This document shows positions 1-8,437 of a stretch of DNA of 64,000 bases, in pieces. Made by a program: the position numbers and the translations under genes. Source of the stretch: CALAZP01 sp964410725 (GTDB taxonomy: Bacteria > Bacteroidota > Bacteroidia > Chitinophagales > Saprospiraceae); contig CAYPID010000006.1 of the NCBI GenBank assembly GCA_964410725.1, positions 1 to 64,000 on the forward strand, written 5' to 3'. The notes under the pieces were generated by a model. It was not told where the DNA came from, made no database searches, and worked only from the letters and a program-made list of their open reading frames with translations. Position 1 is the stretch's first letter; every line of letters starts with the position of its first letter.

Positions 1-49
1 ACATAAAATGAATGGCGAAATAATTAAAGAAGAAAAACTCGATTGAAGA

Positions 50-77
50 ACAACAATTGCTTTCGCACAACAATTGC
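50..77. repeat. 11-bp direct repeat
   Basis: The 11-mer ACAACAATTGC occurs at 50-60 and again at 67-77, and a third partial copy (ACAATTG) follows near 83-89. It lies in the non-coding start of the window, just before a doubtful ORF. A recombination or regulatory role cannot be shown from this alone. Confidence 0.3.
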
Positions 78-97
78 CATAAACAATTGTAGCAAAA

Positions 98-424
98 GTG
101 GTAAAACAAAAGAATAAACATAAAATAATGGTCGGTGCTAATCTTCAAAGTTTGGACTTAAAATCTTCAGCTGTTCCTAACCTAGACCCTTATGTCAAAG
201 TCGGGCTGAGTGCTAAATCCCAATTTTCTAAGCATTTAGACATAGGCGTATTTGAAGATGACTCCAATCAAATGTGGTTGGTATATGGCTTACATACAAA
301 GTATGGGTTAGTGGTTAAAAGTAGTGCAAACAATTTATTCGTCAATTTGGATAAATGCAACAATAGAACCACAGTTTTCGGGTATGTAAATCTGACTAAC
401 CAACAGGAAACTTTGTTGACATGA
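98..424 (+). CDS. Hypothetical short protein, doubtful
   Basis: This is an open frame of 108 codons beginning at a GTG; an ATG at 128 (residue 11) is an alternative start. An in-frame TAA stands just upstream at 80-82, so it is not simply the tail of a longer gene in the same frame. The alternating hydrophobic/polar stretches and the Gly/Phe content vaguely recall strands of an outer-membrane barrel, but there is no signal peptide and no recognisable domain. It may be a gene remnant or not a gene at all. It stands alone upstream of the SGNH-hydrolase gene in an accessory-looking stretch. Confidence 0.25.
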   Translation: MVKQKNKHKIMVGANLQSLDLKSSAVPNLDPYVKVGLSAKSQFSKHLDIGVFEDDSNQMWLVYGLHTKYGLVVKSSANNLFVNLDKCNNRTTVFGYVNLTNQQETLLT

Positions 425-481
425 ATGGCCCTTTTTAATTACTCAGTAAAAAATATATCTTTAATTTAAACTAGTGATTCA

Positions 482-1222
482 ATGAAATTAGCATTAAAAC
501 TTTTGGTTCTTGGAATATCATTAGTGATATTTATTGCTTGCGATAAGGATGGTGATATAAACCCAAAACCGCAAAGCAATTCAAAAAATAAAATACTTCC
601 ACTAGGAGCATCAAGAGTTGAAGGAGCAAGACCTGAATATGAAAGTTTTCGTTACGAACTTTGGAAAGACCTAAAAGAAAATAATTTGACTTTTGATTTT
701 ATTGGAACACAATCCGATAATGCATCTTATCCACCTTTCGACAATGAAACTTTTGATATCGACCACGAAGGTAGAGGTGGTTGGACCTCTGGCCAAATTT
801 TAGATGGACTAAATGATTGGCTAAGTGAGGTAGGAACACCCGACATTGTACTATTTAGTTCACCAGGAGGTAATGATGCCCTTGAAGGATTATCCTATGA
901 AACTGCTGTTGAGAATATCAATAATATAATTGATATCATTCAAGCCAACAATCCCAATGTCACCATAATACTAGAACAAATGGCACCCGGTCGTTCTGAT
1001 ATAATGACATCTGAATTAACCAGCTTTTTTAATCGATTACAGCAAGAGGTGTTAACCATTGCAAATAACCAAAGTACATCGACTTCACAAGTAATTGCTG
1101 TTGATATGTTTACAAACTTTAATGACAGTATGTTAGCAGATGATGTCCATTACAATGAAGCAGGTGCTGAATTTATAGCGGATCGGTATTACACCGTACT
1201 TGAAAATATTTTAGAAGAATAA
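482..1222 (+). CDS. SGNH/GDSL-family hydrolase lipoprotein
   Basis: This is a 246-residue predicted lipoprotein: a hydrophobic signal (about residues 4-19) ends in a lipobox with the acylated Cys at position 20. The mature part shows the SGNH-hydrolase blocks. The nucleophile block reads LPLGASRVEG, with Ser44 in place and Ala where the usual GDS has Asp. A GGND block III (Gly and Asn of the oxyanion hole) follows, and the last block is DDVHYN with the catalytic Asp/His pair (His223). These enzymes hydrolyse esters, often acetyl groups on polysaccharides; the actual substrate cannot be read from sequence. Start is the ATG directly before the signal. It is a stand-alone gene with no close neighbour on the same transcript. 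Confidence 0.85.
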   Translation: MKLALKLLVLGISLVIFIACDKDGDINPKPQSNSKNKILPLGASRVEGARPEYESFRYELWKDLKENNLTFDFIGTQSDNASYPPFDNETFDIDHEGRGGWTSGQILDGLNDWLSEVGTPDIVLFSSPGGNDALEGLSYETAVENINNIIDIIQANNPNVTIILEQMAPGRSDIMTSELTSFFNRLQQEVLTIANNQSTSTSQVIAVDMFTNFNDSMLADDVHYNEAGAEFIADRYYTVLENILEE

Positions 1223-1663
1223 AAACTAAAGAATACAATAGGTAAAGAACTACCTTTCACTTTATAACCGAGACTATTATCTTCTAAGATTTCAATAACA
1301 CCTAATCATATTAAAGAAATTGTGTCCAAAGATTAAATTCATGCCACACAGACAAAAGTGGTGGCAAAAAAAAACGCTGACTAACAAAGTTTAAAGCAGA
1401 TACAGACAATTTGACTTTTAAGGCAAAGAAAAGATTGGCAATAATCTTCACGATTTTTAAAAAATATATGAAATGCAATACTCACCTTAGCTAAGCTATT
1501 ACTGCAAAGGTTAAAAATTTGCTTTTGGACAAGTTATATGTACCTTATTTTGCATTTGTGGTACAAATGTCGAAAGCAAGAGACAAGAAATTCCGTATTG
1601 GATTTTAGACATACCCCCACTGAAAAAGGAGAAATTTAAAACTCATATTAAAGATATCGATAA
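1223..1663. other. Non-coding stretch, 441 bp, no gene seen
   Basis: AT-rich sequence between two plus-strand genes. No convincing ORF, tRNA or terminator was found. It contains a perfect 7-bp dyad, CATTTGT at 1553-1559 and ACAAATG at 1563-1569 with a 3-base spacer, about 95 bases before the methyltransferase start, and a weak GCCAC/GTGGC inverted repeat near 1340-1365. Either could be an operator or hairpin, but nothing supports a specific role. It could also be decayed sequence. Confidence 0.5.
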
Positions 1664-2416
1664 ATGACTGAAATAGAAACGTTGATCGATTTTCACAAAG
1701 ACGCTGATAGGCAAGGTCCAGGAAGTAAAGAAGACACTTTAAAAGCATTAAATTTTATAGATATAGATAAAACAAGACCATTAAGAGTTGCTGATATTGG
1801 TTGTGGTTCAGGTGCTCAGACAATAGTCCTTGCTCGAAATTTAAATGCCCAATTAACAGCCGTTGATTTATTTACCGAGTTTCTAGAAAAACTTGAGGTC
1901 CATGCTAAAAATCTTGGTTTACAAGACAAAATAATTACTCTTCAAAAATCAATGGATGACTTACCTTTTGACAAAGAAGAATTTGATATTATTTGGTCAG
2001 AAGGTGCTATTTACATTATCGGCTTTGAAGAAGGAATTAGAAAATGGAAAGAATACCTCAAAATAGGTGGGTATATTGCATTGAGCGAAATTACTTGGAC
2101 AACAAATTCTCGACCAAAAGAAATCGAAGAGTATTGGAATAATGAATATCCACAAATTGACACTGCATCTAATAAAATTAAAGTTCTAGAAGAAAATGGA
2201 TTTTCACCTGTTGGATATTTCTATTTGCCAGAGAGCTGTTGGTTGAATAACTATTATATTCCAATAGAAAAAAGGATTGATGCTTTTTTAAAGAAACATA
2301 ACAACTCTGATTTAGCTAATGAAATTACCCGAGCTGAAAAAAATGAAATCATTAAATATCGTAATTACAAGGACTTTTTTAGCTATGGGTTTTATATTGC
2401 AAGGAGAGTGAATTAA
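1664..2416 (+). CDS. Class I SAM-dependent methyltransferase
   Basis: 250 residues with a Rossmann methyltransferase core. The SAM-binding motif I is ADIGCGSGAQT (about residues 43-53), followed by an acidic motif II at the end of strand 2 (TAVDLF) and a motif IV-like stretch (FDIIWSEGAIY) around residue 107. The N-terminal segment FHKDADRQGPGS is shared with small-molecule methyltransferases of uncertain substrate found in many Bacteroidota and Firmicutes. The substrate is unknown and no neighbour suggests one. It is a single-gene unit in the accessory block. Confidence 0.8.
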   Translation: MTEIETLIDFHKDADRQGPGSKEDTLKALNFIDIDKTRPLRVADIGCGSGAQTIVLARNLNAQLTAVDLFTEFLEKLEVHAKNLGLQDKIITLQKSMDDLPFDKEEFDIIWSEGAIYIIGFEEGIRKWKEYLKIGGYIALSEITWTTNSRPKEIEEYWNNEYPQIDTASNKIKVLEENGFSPVGYFYLPESCWLNNYYIPIEKRIDAFLKKHNNSDLANEITRAEKNEIIKYRNYKDFFSYGFYIARRVN

Positions 2417-2475
2417 CTATTTTAATTGTACTGCAGGGGAGTACTTGAGAAAACAAAAACAGTAATTTTAGCAAT

Positions 2476-3015
2476 ATGAAGAAACTAGCTATTTTATCTC
2501 ATGGAAAAGAGAGTGGTCCGAATGGAAAAAAACTCACCATGCTTAAAGAAGTTGCTGAGAAACATGGCTATGAAGCCATATCATTAGACTATACGCAGTG
2601 TAAGAACTCAACGGAAAGAATCACCTTATTAAAAGAATATATTGAAAAAAGCAGTTTTGAATCACTCGTATTAGTGGGGTCTAGTATGGGGGGCTATGTA
2701 TCAACGGTTTTGGCTAATGATTATGATTTGAGTGGTTTGTTTCTTTTATGTCCGGCACTCTATATGGAAGATAAAGAAGAATATACTGTAGGAGAATTTT
2801 CCCCAAAGTGCCAAAACATTGAAATCATACACGGTTGGAGCGATAAGGTTGTTCCATTTGACCATTCAATTCGTTTCGGTAAAAAAAACCGTGCGGTGGT
2901 CAATTTAATTGAGGATAATCACCGATTACAGCATTCGCATGCTTTTATGAAAAAGCGATTTGAATGGTTTCTTAGCAATTTAAAATTAGAGGGTAACAAT
3001 CCGAAAAATGTGTAA
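2476..3015 (+). CDS. Small alpha/beta hydrolase, YqiA-like
   Basis: 179 residues, a compact alpha/beta-hydrolase fold without a lid. The nucleophile elbow is GSSMGG (Ser70). The acid is probably the Asp in HGWSDKVVP and the base the His in EDNHRL, in the correct order and spacing. Size and motif set resemble the YqiA/UPF0227 and serine-hydrolase families, whose natural esters are mostly undefined. It has no signal peptide, so it should act in the cytoplasm. The gene follows the methyltransferase by 59 bases, but a shared transcript is not proven. Confidence 0.75.
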   Translation: MKKLAILSHGKESGPNGKKLTMLKEVAEKHGYEAISLDYTQCKNSTERITLLKEYIEKSSFESLVLVGSSMGGYVSTVLANDYDLSGLFLLCPALYMEDKEEYTVGEFSPKCQNIEIIHGWSDKVVPFDHSIRFGKKNRAVVNLIEDNHRLQHSHAFMKKRFEWFLSNLKLEGNNPKNV

Positions 3016-3094
3016 GTTGGTATCTGGAAAAGTTAAATTTTGAAATAGTTATCAAAAAAAGCATAATCGTTTAATAAGTTGATTCTTTCATTGA

Positions 3095-3104
3095 NNNNNN
3101 NNNN
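3095..3104. other. Assembly gap (10 N)
   Basis: Ten undetermined bases lie between the hydrolase and the toxin-antitoxin promoter. The real gap size is unknown, so an element could be missing here. Confidence 0.95.
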
Positions 3105-3111
3105 ATAAAGA

Positions 3112-3142
3112 TTGATTAATATACCAATAAGATATACCTTTG
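3112..3142 (+). promoter_or_regulatory. Promoter of toxin-antitoxin pair with GATATA repeats
   Basis: A TTG at 3112-3114 is followed after 20 bases by TACCTTTG (3135-3142), which fits the Bacteroidota sigma-ABfr pattern TTTG-N19-TAnnTTTG. The sequence GATATA occurs on both sides of the -7 box (3131-3136 and 3144-3149). Ribbon-helix-helix antitoxins usually bind such direct repeats to repress their own operon, so these are operator candidates (inference). Confidence 0.5.
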
Positions 3143-3162
3143 AGATATATAAGTAAAATATA

Positions 3163-3393
3163 TTGAAGACGATATCTTTAAAAATAGATGATTCTATTTT
3201 CGGTGAGACTGAAAAAATCCTTTCTAGAATTAATAAACCACGGAATCGTTATATAAACGAAGCGATTGAATTTTACAATAAAATTCAACGAAAACAAATT
3301 CTGGAAGAAAAACTTAAAAAGGAATCTGGATTAGTTAAATTGGATTCAATGTCTGTACTAAAAGACTTTGAGAAATTTGATTATGTCGATTAA
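3163..3393 (+). CDS. Ribbon-helix-helix (CopG-type) antitoxin
   Basis: 76 residues. The N-terminal MKTISLKIDDSIF strand followed by two helices (ending with a NRYINEAIEFY segment) is the ribbon-helix-helix DNA-binding fold. The charged C-terminal half (about residues 45-76) would wrap the toxin. The only usable start is a TTG, about 20 bases after the -7 box. The 3-prime end overlaps the toxin start by 11 bases, typical of a co-translated antitoxin/toxin pair. Expected role: neutralise the MazF-like toxin and repress the operon. Short RHH proteins diverge quickly, so the family call rests on pattern and context. Confidence 0.75.
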   Translation: MKTISLKIDDSIFGETEKILSRINKPRNRYINEAIEFYNKIQRKQILEEKLKKESGLVKLDSMSVLKDFEKFDYVD

Positions 3394-3730
3394 TCAATTT
3401 GAAATATGGATTGCAGATTTGAGTCCACAAATAGGAACTGAACCAGGAAAAACTAGACCCGTGCTAGTTATTCAAACCAATTTACTCAATAATATTAATC
3501 ACCCTTCAACTATTGTTTGTCCAATTACAAGAAACGTAATTAGGGATTCCGAAATATTAAGAGTGCATCTCAATAAGGGAACTGCTAATTTGAATCAAGC
3601 ATCTGATATTATGATTGACCAAATTCGTTCTATTGATAATAGACGGCTGACAAAAAAACTTGGAATATTACCTGAGGAGGTAATTGATTTGGTAAAAGAA
3701 AATATTAAGATTGTCCTAGATTTTGAGTAA
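3383..3730 (+). CDS. MazF/PemK-like endoribonuclease toxin
   Basis: 115 residues from the ATG at 3383; a TTG at 3368 would add five residues but lies inside the antitoxin. The MazF fold signature is clear: an N-terminal FEIWIADLSPQIGTEPGKT block, the TRPVLVIQ strand with the catalytic-region Arg, the VCPITRN strand, and the later DQIRSID segment. MazF toxins cleave mRNA at short sequence motifs and are blocked by the partner antitoxin. The gene overlaps the RHH antitoxin by 11 bases. The pair is the last element before the tRNA-Leu, on the opposite strand. Confidence 0.85.
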   Translation: MSINQFEIWIADLSPQIGTEPGKTRPVLVIQTNLLNNINHPSTIVCPITRNVIRDSEILRVHLNKGTANLNQASDIMIDQIRSIDNRRLTKKLGILPEEVIDLVKENIKIVLDFE

Positions 3731-3832
3731 GGTATACAAATAATATGCACCACATAGAGAAAATACTTTACAATACCATGTAGACATAGCATTAAAGCTC
3801 CAAAAAAAATTAAAAAAAGGTTGGTATAAATT

Positions 3833-3859
3833 AAAAAAGCTCTCTCACAAGGAGAGAGC
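3833..3859 (-). terminator. Rho-independent terminator of tRNA-Leu
   Basis: On the minus strand an 8-bp perfect stem GCTCTCTC/GAGAGAGC with a 5-base loop is followed by six T, beginning two bases after the CCA end of the tRNA. Textbook intrinsic terminator. Confidence 0.85.
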
Positions 3860-3861
3860 TC

Positions 3862-3948
<87 letters not shown>

Positions 3949-3961
3949 TTGATAGCGGATG

Positions 3962-3992
3962 CAAATTTATCTATTTATTTGGAACAACCAAA
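3962..3992 (-). promoter_or_regulatory. Promoter of tRNA-Leu
   Basis: Minus strand: TTTG (3992-3989), 19-base spacer, TAAATTTG (3969-3962), an exact match to the Bacteroidota consensus. The -7 box ends 13 bases before the tRNA 5-prime end, and the -33 box begins directly after the rseP stop codon region. Confidence 0.7.
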
Positions 3993-3995
3993 TAT

Positions 3996-5339
3996 TTATC
4001 CCCCGAAAAATCCTCTAATAATGTCCAAACCATTGGCGTAAATCACCAAGCCTAATACTATCGCAAATCCTACCATAGTCGCGACCTCCATAAACTTATC
4101 ACTGGGCTTTTTGCCAGATGCCATTTCATAGATCAAAAACAAAACATGACCTCCATCTAATGCAGGTATAGGCAACAAATTCATGAAACCTAATATCAAG
4201 GACAAAACCGCCGTCATGGTCCAAAACCGCTCCCAATTCCACTGAGCGCCAAACATCTTACCAATGGAACCAAAGCCTCCTAAACTCTCCGAAGCCTTGA
4301 TTTTTCCCTTGAACATCTGTCCGAATGCCTTAAACTGGTCATTTAAAAAGTTCACCCCCTTTACAAATCCCGCAGGTATAGCAGCAGCTAAACCATATTC
4401 CTGCCTTTCCATCTCAAAGAAATAACTCGGCCCTAATGGCAGTACTCCTATCTTGCTTTCCTCAGTTGGCAATACCATTAATTCTAGAGTATCCTTTCCT
4501 CCTCTTAACACCTTTAAACCAACCTCTTGAGAGGGGTAGTTCTTCATCGCTTCATAAAAGTCCACATAAAAAGGCATCTCCACTCCTCCCAAAGCCAATA
4601 TCAAATCTTCAGGCATTAGCCCAGCTTTTGCCGCAGGCATACCCTCTGACACTTCCGCCACGACAAACGGAAATCCAGGCGAAAATAATCCTGCATTCTT
4701 ATTCTCATGACTGGATAATATGCCCACAAATTTGGGGTCAATAGGCAAAACTACCTCTTTACCCCCACGTTCTACCGTCAGACTGCTTGCATTATTAATC
4801 ACAATCTCCCTAATAATAGTCCGATCATTAAATTTATCAAACGGAATTTCTCCAACTCGAATCACCTTATCTCCGTGTTCTAATCCCATCTCCAACCCCA
4901 ATGAATCAGCATAAATTCCATAAGTGGCTTGCTCATTCGGCAAATATTCTTCCCCCCATTGCCACAACACCAGCCCATACAACAAAAATCCCAAAATGAA
5001 ATTGACCGTTACTCCACCCAACATGATGATCAGTCGCTGCCAAGCCGGCTTAGACCTGAATTCCCATTCTTTAGGTTCCTCTTTCATTTGCTCGCGGTCA
5101 AAACTCTCATCCACCATGCCCGATATCTTTACATAGCCACCCAAGGGCAACCAACCAATCCCATATTCCGTATCGCCTATCTTTTTCTTAATCAACGAGA
5201 AATAAGGATCGAAAAACAAATAAAATTTTTCAACCCGAGTATTGAACCACCTGGCCGGAAAAAAATGCCCCATCTCGTGCAAAACAATGAGGATCGACAA
5301 ACTGAGCATCAACTGACCAGCCATTATTACTATATCCAT
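3996..5339 (-). CDS. rseP: Site-2 zinc metalloprotease RseP
   Basis: 447 residues, an inner-membrane intramembrane protease. The zinc site HEMGH is at residues 21-25 in the first membrane segment, and the second metal-binding motif NLLPIPALDGGH lies in the third segment near residue 390. In between are a further membrane segment (VNFILGFLLYGLVL) and a periplasmic PDZ-type region (two divergent PDZ repeats are likely). The family cuts anti-sigma factors and clears signal-peptide remnants. Length and motif order are normal for RseP. The minus-strand upstream region has a TTTG and a near-consensus TATATTTA, so it probably has its own promoter back-to-back with that of rsmE. Confidence 0.93.
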   Translation of the reverse strand: MDIVIMAGQLMLSLSILIVLHEMGHFFPARWFNTRVEKFYLFFDPYFSLIKKKIGDTEYGIGWLPLGGYVKISGMVDESFDREQMKEEPKEWEFRSKPAWQRLIIMLGGVTVNFILGFLLYGLVLWQWGEEYLPNEQATYGIYADSLGLEMGLEHGDKVIRVGEIPFDKFNDRTIIREIVINNASSLTVERGGKEVVLPIDPKFVGILSSHENKNAGLFSPGFPFVVAEVSEGMPAAKAGLMPEDLILALGGVEMPFYVDFYEAMKNYPSQEVGLKVLRGGKDTLELMVLPTEESKIGVLPLGPSYFFEMERQEYGLAAAIPAGFVKGVNFLNDQFKAFGQMFKGKIKASESLGGFGSIGKMFGAQWNWERFWTMTAVLSLILGFMNLLPIPALDGGHVLFLIYEMASGKKPSDKFMEVATMVGFAIVLGLVIYANGLDIIRGFFGG

Positions 5340-5353
5340 AAATATATGCTACT

Positions 5354-5386
5354 TTTGAATCGGTAAACAAATACCATTTATGTTTG
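5354..5386 (+). promoter_or_regulatory. Promoter of rsmE
   Basis: TTTG (5354-5357), 21-base spacer, TATGTTTG (5379-5386). The -7 box ends 29 bases before the rsmE ATG. Confidence 0.6.
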
Positions 5387-5415
5387 GTTTCACGGCACAA
5401 ATGTAACAATTAATT

Positions 5416-6126
5416 ATGCCTTCGGAAAAACCCATTTTTTATGCCCAACAGATTAACAATCACATTGCCTTATTGGATGGAGAGGAAAGTCAACACGCTC
5501 TGAAGGTTCTACGACTTAAACCACAAGATCCAGTTATCGTTATTGATGGTCTAGGCACTTTTTACGAAGGAACCATCGATACCATCTCTAAAAAAGGAAC
5601 TACCATTCAAATCTCCAATCCAACGGAAGATACCTCATCGCTTTCTCAAGAGTTGCATTTAGCAGTAGCTCCAACCAAAAATAATAGCCGCATTGAATGG
5701 TTGTTGGAGAAAATGACCGAAATTGGTTTGAAAACATTTACTCCAATTCTATGCCAACATTCCATAAGAAGGAATATTAATGAAGATAGATGGTACAAGA
5801 TTTTAATATCTGCCGCCAAACAATCACAAAGAGCACTCATTCCGAAGCTGAATCCCCTCATCTCCTTCGATGATTTTATCCAACTCCCCTTAGAAGGAGA
5901 AAAATATATCGCACATCTCGATGCTAATCAGCCCAAAGAATGGTCGAGCGTTAAACTCACTCAAAGGAAAGTTTGTATTTTAATTGGACCCGAAGGTGAT
6001 TTTTCAACTGATGAATTGGCAAAGGCCGAGAAGTCTGGATTTTTGCCCATTGCTTTAGGACCTAACAGATTAAGAACTGAAACTGCCGGTCTATACGCCG
6101 GAATTGTTTATCAATGTAAAATTTAA
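5416..6126 (+). CDS. rsmE: 16S rRNA (uracil-1498-N3)-methyltransferase
   Basis: 236 residues, a SPOUT-class methyltransferase. The N-terminal PUA-like part (about residues 1-70) binds RNA. The C-terminal SPOUT domain carries the family signatures KNNSRIEWLLEKMTEIG, CILIGPEGDFSTDE and ALGPNRLRTETAG, which form the knotted SAM site. RsmE methylates U1498 in the decoding region of the 30S subunit. Length is typical. It is followed after 5 bases by the DUF4159 gene, so the two are probably co-transcribed. Confidence 0.95.
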   Translation: MPSEKPIFYAQQINNHIALLDGEESQHALKVLRLKPQDPVIVIDGLGTFYEGTIDTISKKGTTIQISNPTEDTSSLSQELHLAVAPTKNNSRIEWLLEKMTEIGLKTFTPILCQHSIRRNINEDRWYKILISAAKQSQRALIPKLNPLISFDDFIQLPLEGEKYIAHLDANQPKEWSSVKLTQRKVCILIGPEGDFSTDELAKAEKSGFLPIALGPNRLRTETAGLYAGIVYQCKI

Positions 6127-6131
6127 TAAAA

Positions 6132-6782
6132 GTGAAATACTGCTTTTTATACTTGCTACTGCTACCGACCTTTTATGGACTACAAGCTCAACCACTTAAG
6201 CTAGGCTTGCTAAAATACAATGGGGGAGGGGATTGGTATGCCAATCCTACAGCTCTTGGTAATTTGGCAGAATTTTGTAACAAAAATTTAAATACCAATT
6301 TGGCAGAGGAATATGAAACTGTAGAAGTTGGGTCAGCTCAAATATTTAACCATCCATTTATTCACATGACTGGTCACGGTAACGTGGTATTTTCAGATGC
6401 AGAGGCAGAAAATTTGAGAACCTTCCTCATGGGTGGTGGCTTTTTGCATATTGATGATAATTATGGTATGGATCCCTATGTACGCATTGCTATGAAAAAA
6501 GTATTTCCTCAGCTGGATTTCATCGAAATTCCATTTGACCATCCAGTTTACCACCAAAAATTTGACTTCGATGAAGGACTGCCTAAGGTGCATGAACACG
6601 ACGGACAGCCACCAAAAGGTTATGGATTGTTCTGGGAAAATAGATTGGTTTGTTTTTACTCTTTCGAATGCGATTTAGGAGATGGCTGGGAAGATGAAGA
6701 CGTACACAACGATCCCGAACCCGTTAGACGAGCTGCTTTAGAGATGGGAGCTAATTTGATTCAATTTGCCTTTACCCAATAA
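6132..6782 (+). CDS. DUF4159 family exported protein
   Basis: 216 residues with an N-terminal signal peptide (about residues 1-19, ending at LQA-Q) and a single DUF4159 domain. Recognisable segments are LKYNGGGDWYANPTAL, FIHMTGHGNVVFS, GGGFLHIDDNYGMDPY and the acidic CDLGDGWEDEDVHNDP near the C-terminus. The domain resembles class-I glutamine-amidotransferase-like or ThuA-like folds, but no enzymatic function is established. Start is a GTG, five bases after rsmE. Its stop codon directly abuts the stop of the convergent PspC gene. Confidence 0.85.
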   Translation: MKYCFLYLLLLPTFYGLQAQPLKLGLLKYNGGGDWYANPTALGNLAEFCNKNLNTNLAEEYETVEVGSAQIFNHPFIHMTGHGNVVFSDAEAENLRTFLMGGGFLHIDDNYGMDPYVRIAMKKVFPQLDFIEIPFDHPVYHQKFDFDEGLPKVHEHDGQPPKGYGLFWENRLVCFYSFECDLGDGWEDEDVHNDPEPVRRAALEMGANLIQFAFTQ

Positions 6783-7001
6783 TTAATGCCAGATCAATTC
6801 TTTGGTATTGTGGGCATACCGCTTAAAATTGAGCCAAAAAGCCATAAATAAATAAATAATGAGGGGAGAACCCAATGTGATGAAAGAGGAGTAAATAAAA
6901 TACAACCTCACATTGGAACTGGCAATGCCCATTTTTTCACCGAGATAAGAGCAAACCCCAAAAGCAGATTTTTCTAACCAGTTAATCAGTTTGTTTTTCA
7001 T
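6783..7001 (-). CDS. PspC domain small membrane protein
   Basis: 72 residues from the ATG at 7001; a TTG at 7025 would add eight residues. The PspC domain is recognisable from GVCSYLGEKMGIASSNVRLYF followed by one strong membrane segment (FITLGSPLIIYLFMAFWL). In enterobacteria PspC relays envelope stress. Stand-alone PspC proteins in Bacteroidota have no defined role. The gene follows lpxB on the same strand with a 41-base gap. Confidence 0.8.
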   Translation of the reverse strand: MKNKLINWLEKSAFGVCSYLGEKMGIASSNVRLYFIYSSFITLGSPLIIYLFMAFWLNFKRYAHNTKELIWH

Positions 7002-7042
7002 GGTAAAAAATTTAATTCCAAACAACTAATTGATAAAAAAGT

Positions 7043-8128
7043 TCAATTCAAAAGGTGACTATTAATGGCTTCCGCTGCTCTTTTGCTGGCTCCAGCCCCA
7101 CCCAATCTTTCTCTTAAATATACGTATTTTTCTTTAAATTCTTTTTTGCTGTCATCTTCTAGAAGGATTTGCAGCTCTTTTGCCAAAAACTGGGGATGAC
7201 AAGCCTCTTGGATAATTTCTCGCACCAGTTCGCGTTCGGCTATCAAATTGACCAAAGAAATATAAGGTACTTTAATAAAAGATTTATACAACCAATAATT
7301 GATGGCATTGCTTTTATAGACCACCAACTGCGGCACGCCCAATAATGCGGTTTCAAGCGTTGCAGTCCCTGAAGTTACAATTGCTGCCTCAGCCCTTTCG
7401 AGAACGCCATAAGTGTCCCCGACCACTTTCTCAATGACCACCTCTCCTAAGAATTGATCATAAAATTCGGACTCAATACCTGGAGCACAAGCCAATACAA
7501 ATTTTTTATGAGGAAAAAAGGCGACTACCTTGGCCATTACGGGTAGAATTTTACTTATTTCTTGCCGCCGACTTCCCGGTAAGAGCGCAATTTTTCCTGA
7601 TGAGTCTGGCACAGGAATAGTTTCCGTCGGAATTTCATCTAATAGGGGGTGTCCTACGAAAGTTACTGAGTAGTTATACCTTCGGTAAAAATCTTTTTCG
7701 AATGGCAAAATAACTAACATGAGGTCTATATCCCTTTTGATCGCATGAACACGACTGGTTTTCCATGCCCAGATCTGAGGAGAGATATAATAAATGGTTT
7801 TAATCCCCTTGGTTTTAGCCCATTGAGCGATGCGTAAATTAAAACCAGGATAATCGATGAATATCAGGGCATCAGGTTCGAATTTTAGAATATCAGTTTT
7901 GCAAAATTTAATATTCTTTATTATGGTTCTTATGTTAATTAGTACCTCCCAGAATCCCATAAATGCGAGAGATTTGTAGTGTTTAACCACCTCAGCACCT
8001 GCTGATTCCATTTTTTCTCCACCCCAAGCACGAAAGATTCCTTTTGGATTATTGGCTTTGAGCGCTCGGATGAGATGACCTCCGTGAAGGTCTCCAGATG
8101 CTTCCCCCGCTATTAGATAATATCGCAT
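7043..8128 (-). CDS. lpxB: Lipid-A-disaccharide synthase
   Basis: 361 residues from the ATG at 8128; a TTG at 8149 would overlap the upstream gene. The GT19 signatures are present: the N-terminal YLIAGEASGDLHGG, the DYPGFNLRIA segment, YYISPQIWAWK, the FVGHPLLDE joint and IALLPGSRRQEI in the second Rossmann half, plus the donor-site segment TSGTATLETALLGVPQLVVYK. LpxB condenses UDP-diacylglucosamine and lipid X in lipid-A synthesis at the inner membrane. The start lies one base after the stop of the small membrane gene, so they are translationally linked. Confidence 0.95.
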   Translation of the reverse strand: MRYYLIAGEASGDLHGGHLIRALKANNPKGIFRAWGGEKMESAGAEVVKHYKSLAFMGFWEVLINIRTIIKNIKFCKTDILKFEPDALIFIDYPGFNLRIAQWAKTKGIKTIYYISPQIWAWKTSRVHAIKRDIDLMLVILPFEKDFYRRYNYSVTFVGHPLLDEIPTETIPVPDSSGKIALLPGSRRQEISKILPVMAKVVAFFPHKKFVLACAPGIESEFYDQFLGEVVIEKVVGDTYGVLERAEAAIVTSGTATLETALLGVPQLVVYKSNAINYWLYKSFIKVPYISLVNLIAERELVREIIQEACHPQFLAKELQILLEDDSKKEFKEKYVYLRERLGGAGASKRAAEAINSHLLN

Positions 8129-8129
8129 T

Positions 8130-8435
8130 CTAAAGGATTTCTTTAGCAAATAGAATCATCCATGCTATGGCATATACGGTTGTGGCAACGACCATCCCTC
8201 GCATAGAGAGGATTTTTTTTCTCTTATTGTACCACCTAAAAGGAAGGATATTCAAAGTAATAGCTATCAAATACAGCGTCCGATCCTTGAAAGTTTCGCT
8301 CAATTTATTCCTAGCTTGCTGAAGGACAATTTCGTCGAGTTGTTCTAAAATTAATTCTAAGACTGCTAAACCTACAAATGGAATCAAAAATCCCACTATT
8401 AAGCCTACCCAAATTTTATTTTTTTCCCAGAACAT
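8130..8435 (-). CDS. Small membrane protein between surE and lpxB
   Basis: 101 residues, not assigned to a named family. Three hydrophobic segments are visible: about 9-28 (VGLIVGFLIPFVGLAVL), about 53-65 (LYLIAITLNILPF) and about 81-98 (VVATTVYAIAWMILF), with basic residues (YNKRKK) between the last two. It sits two bases after surE and one base before the lpxB ATG, so it is certainly part of the same transcript. A role in envelope or lipid-A synthesis is only suggested by position. Confidence 0.8.
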   Translation of the reverse strand: MFWEKNKIWVGLIVGFLIPFVGLAVLELILEQLDEIVLQQARNKLSETFKDRTLYLIAITLNILPFRWYNKRKKILSMRGMVVATTVYAIAWMILFAKEIL

Positions 8436-8437
8436 TT

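Noticed and set aside
1553..1569. Perfect 7-bp dyad CATTTGT/ACAAATG
   Set aside because: One isolated dyad about 95 bases from the next start, with no promoter match beside it. Could be chance in AT-rich DNA.
1..3760. Integron-type cassette array (single plus-strand genes separated by spacers)
   Set aside because: No convincing pair of attC core sites (RYYYAAC with GTTRRRY) or integrase was seen. The spacers do not share a common repeat. A run of an attC finder such as HattCI would settle it.
4929..5366. Plus-strand ORF of 145 codons opposite rseP
   Set aside because: It is the complement of a well-conserved RseP N-terminus and has no features of its own.
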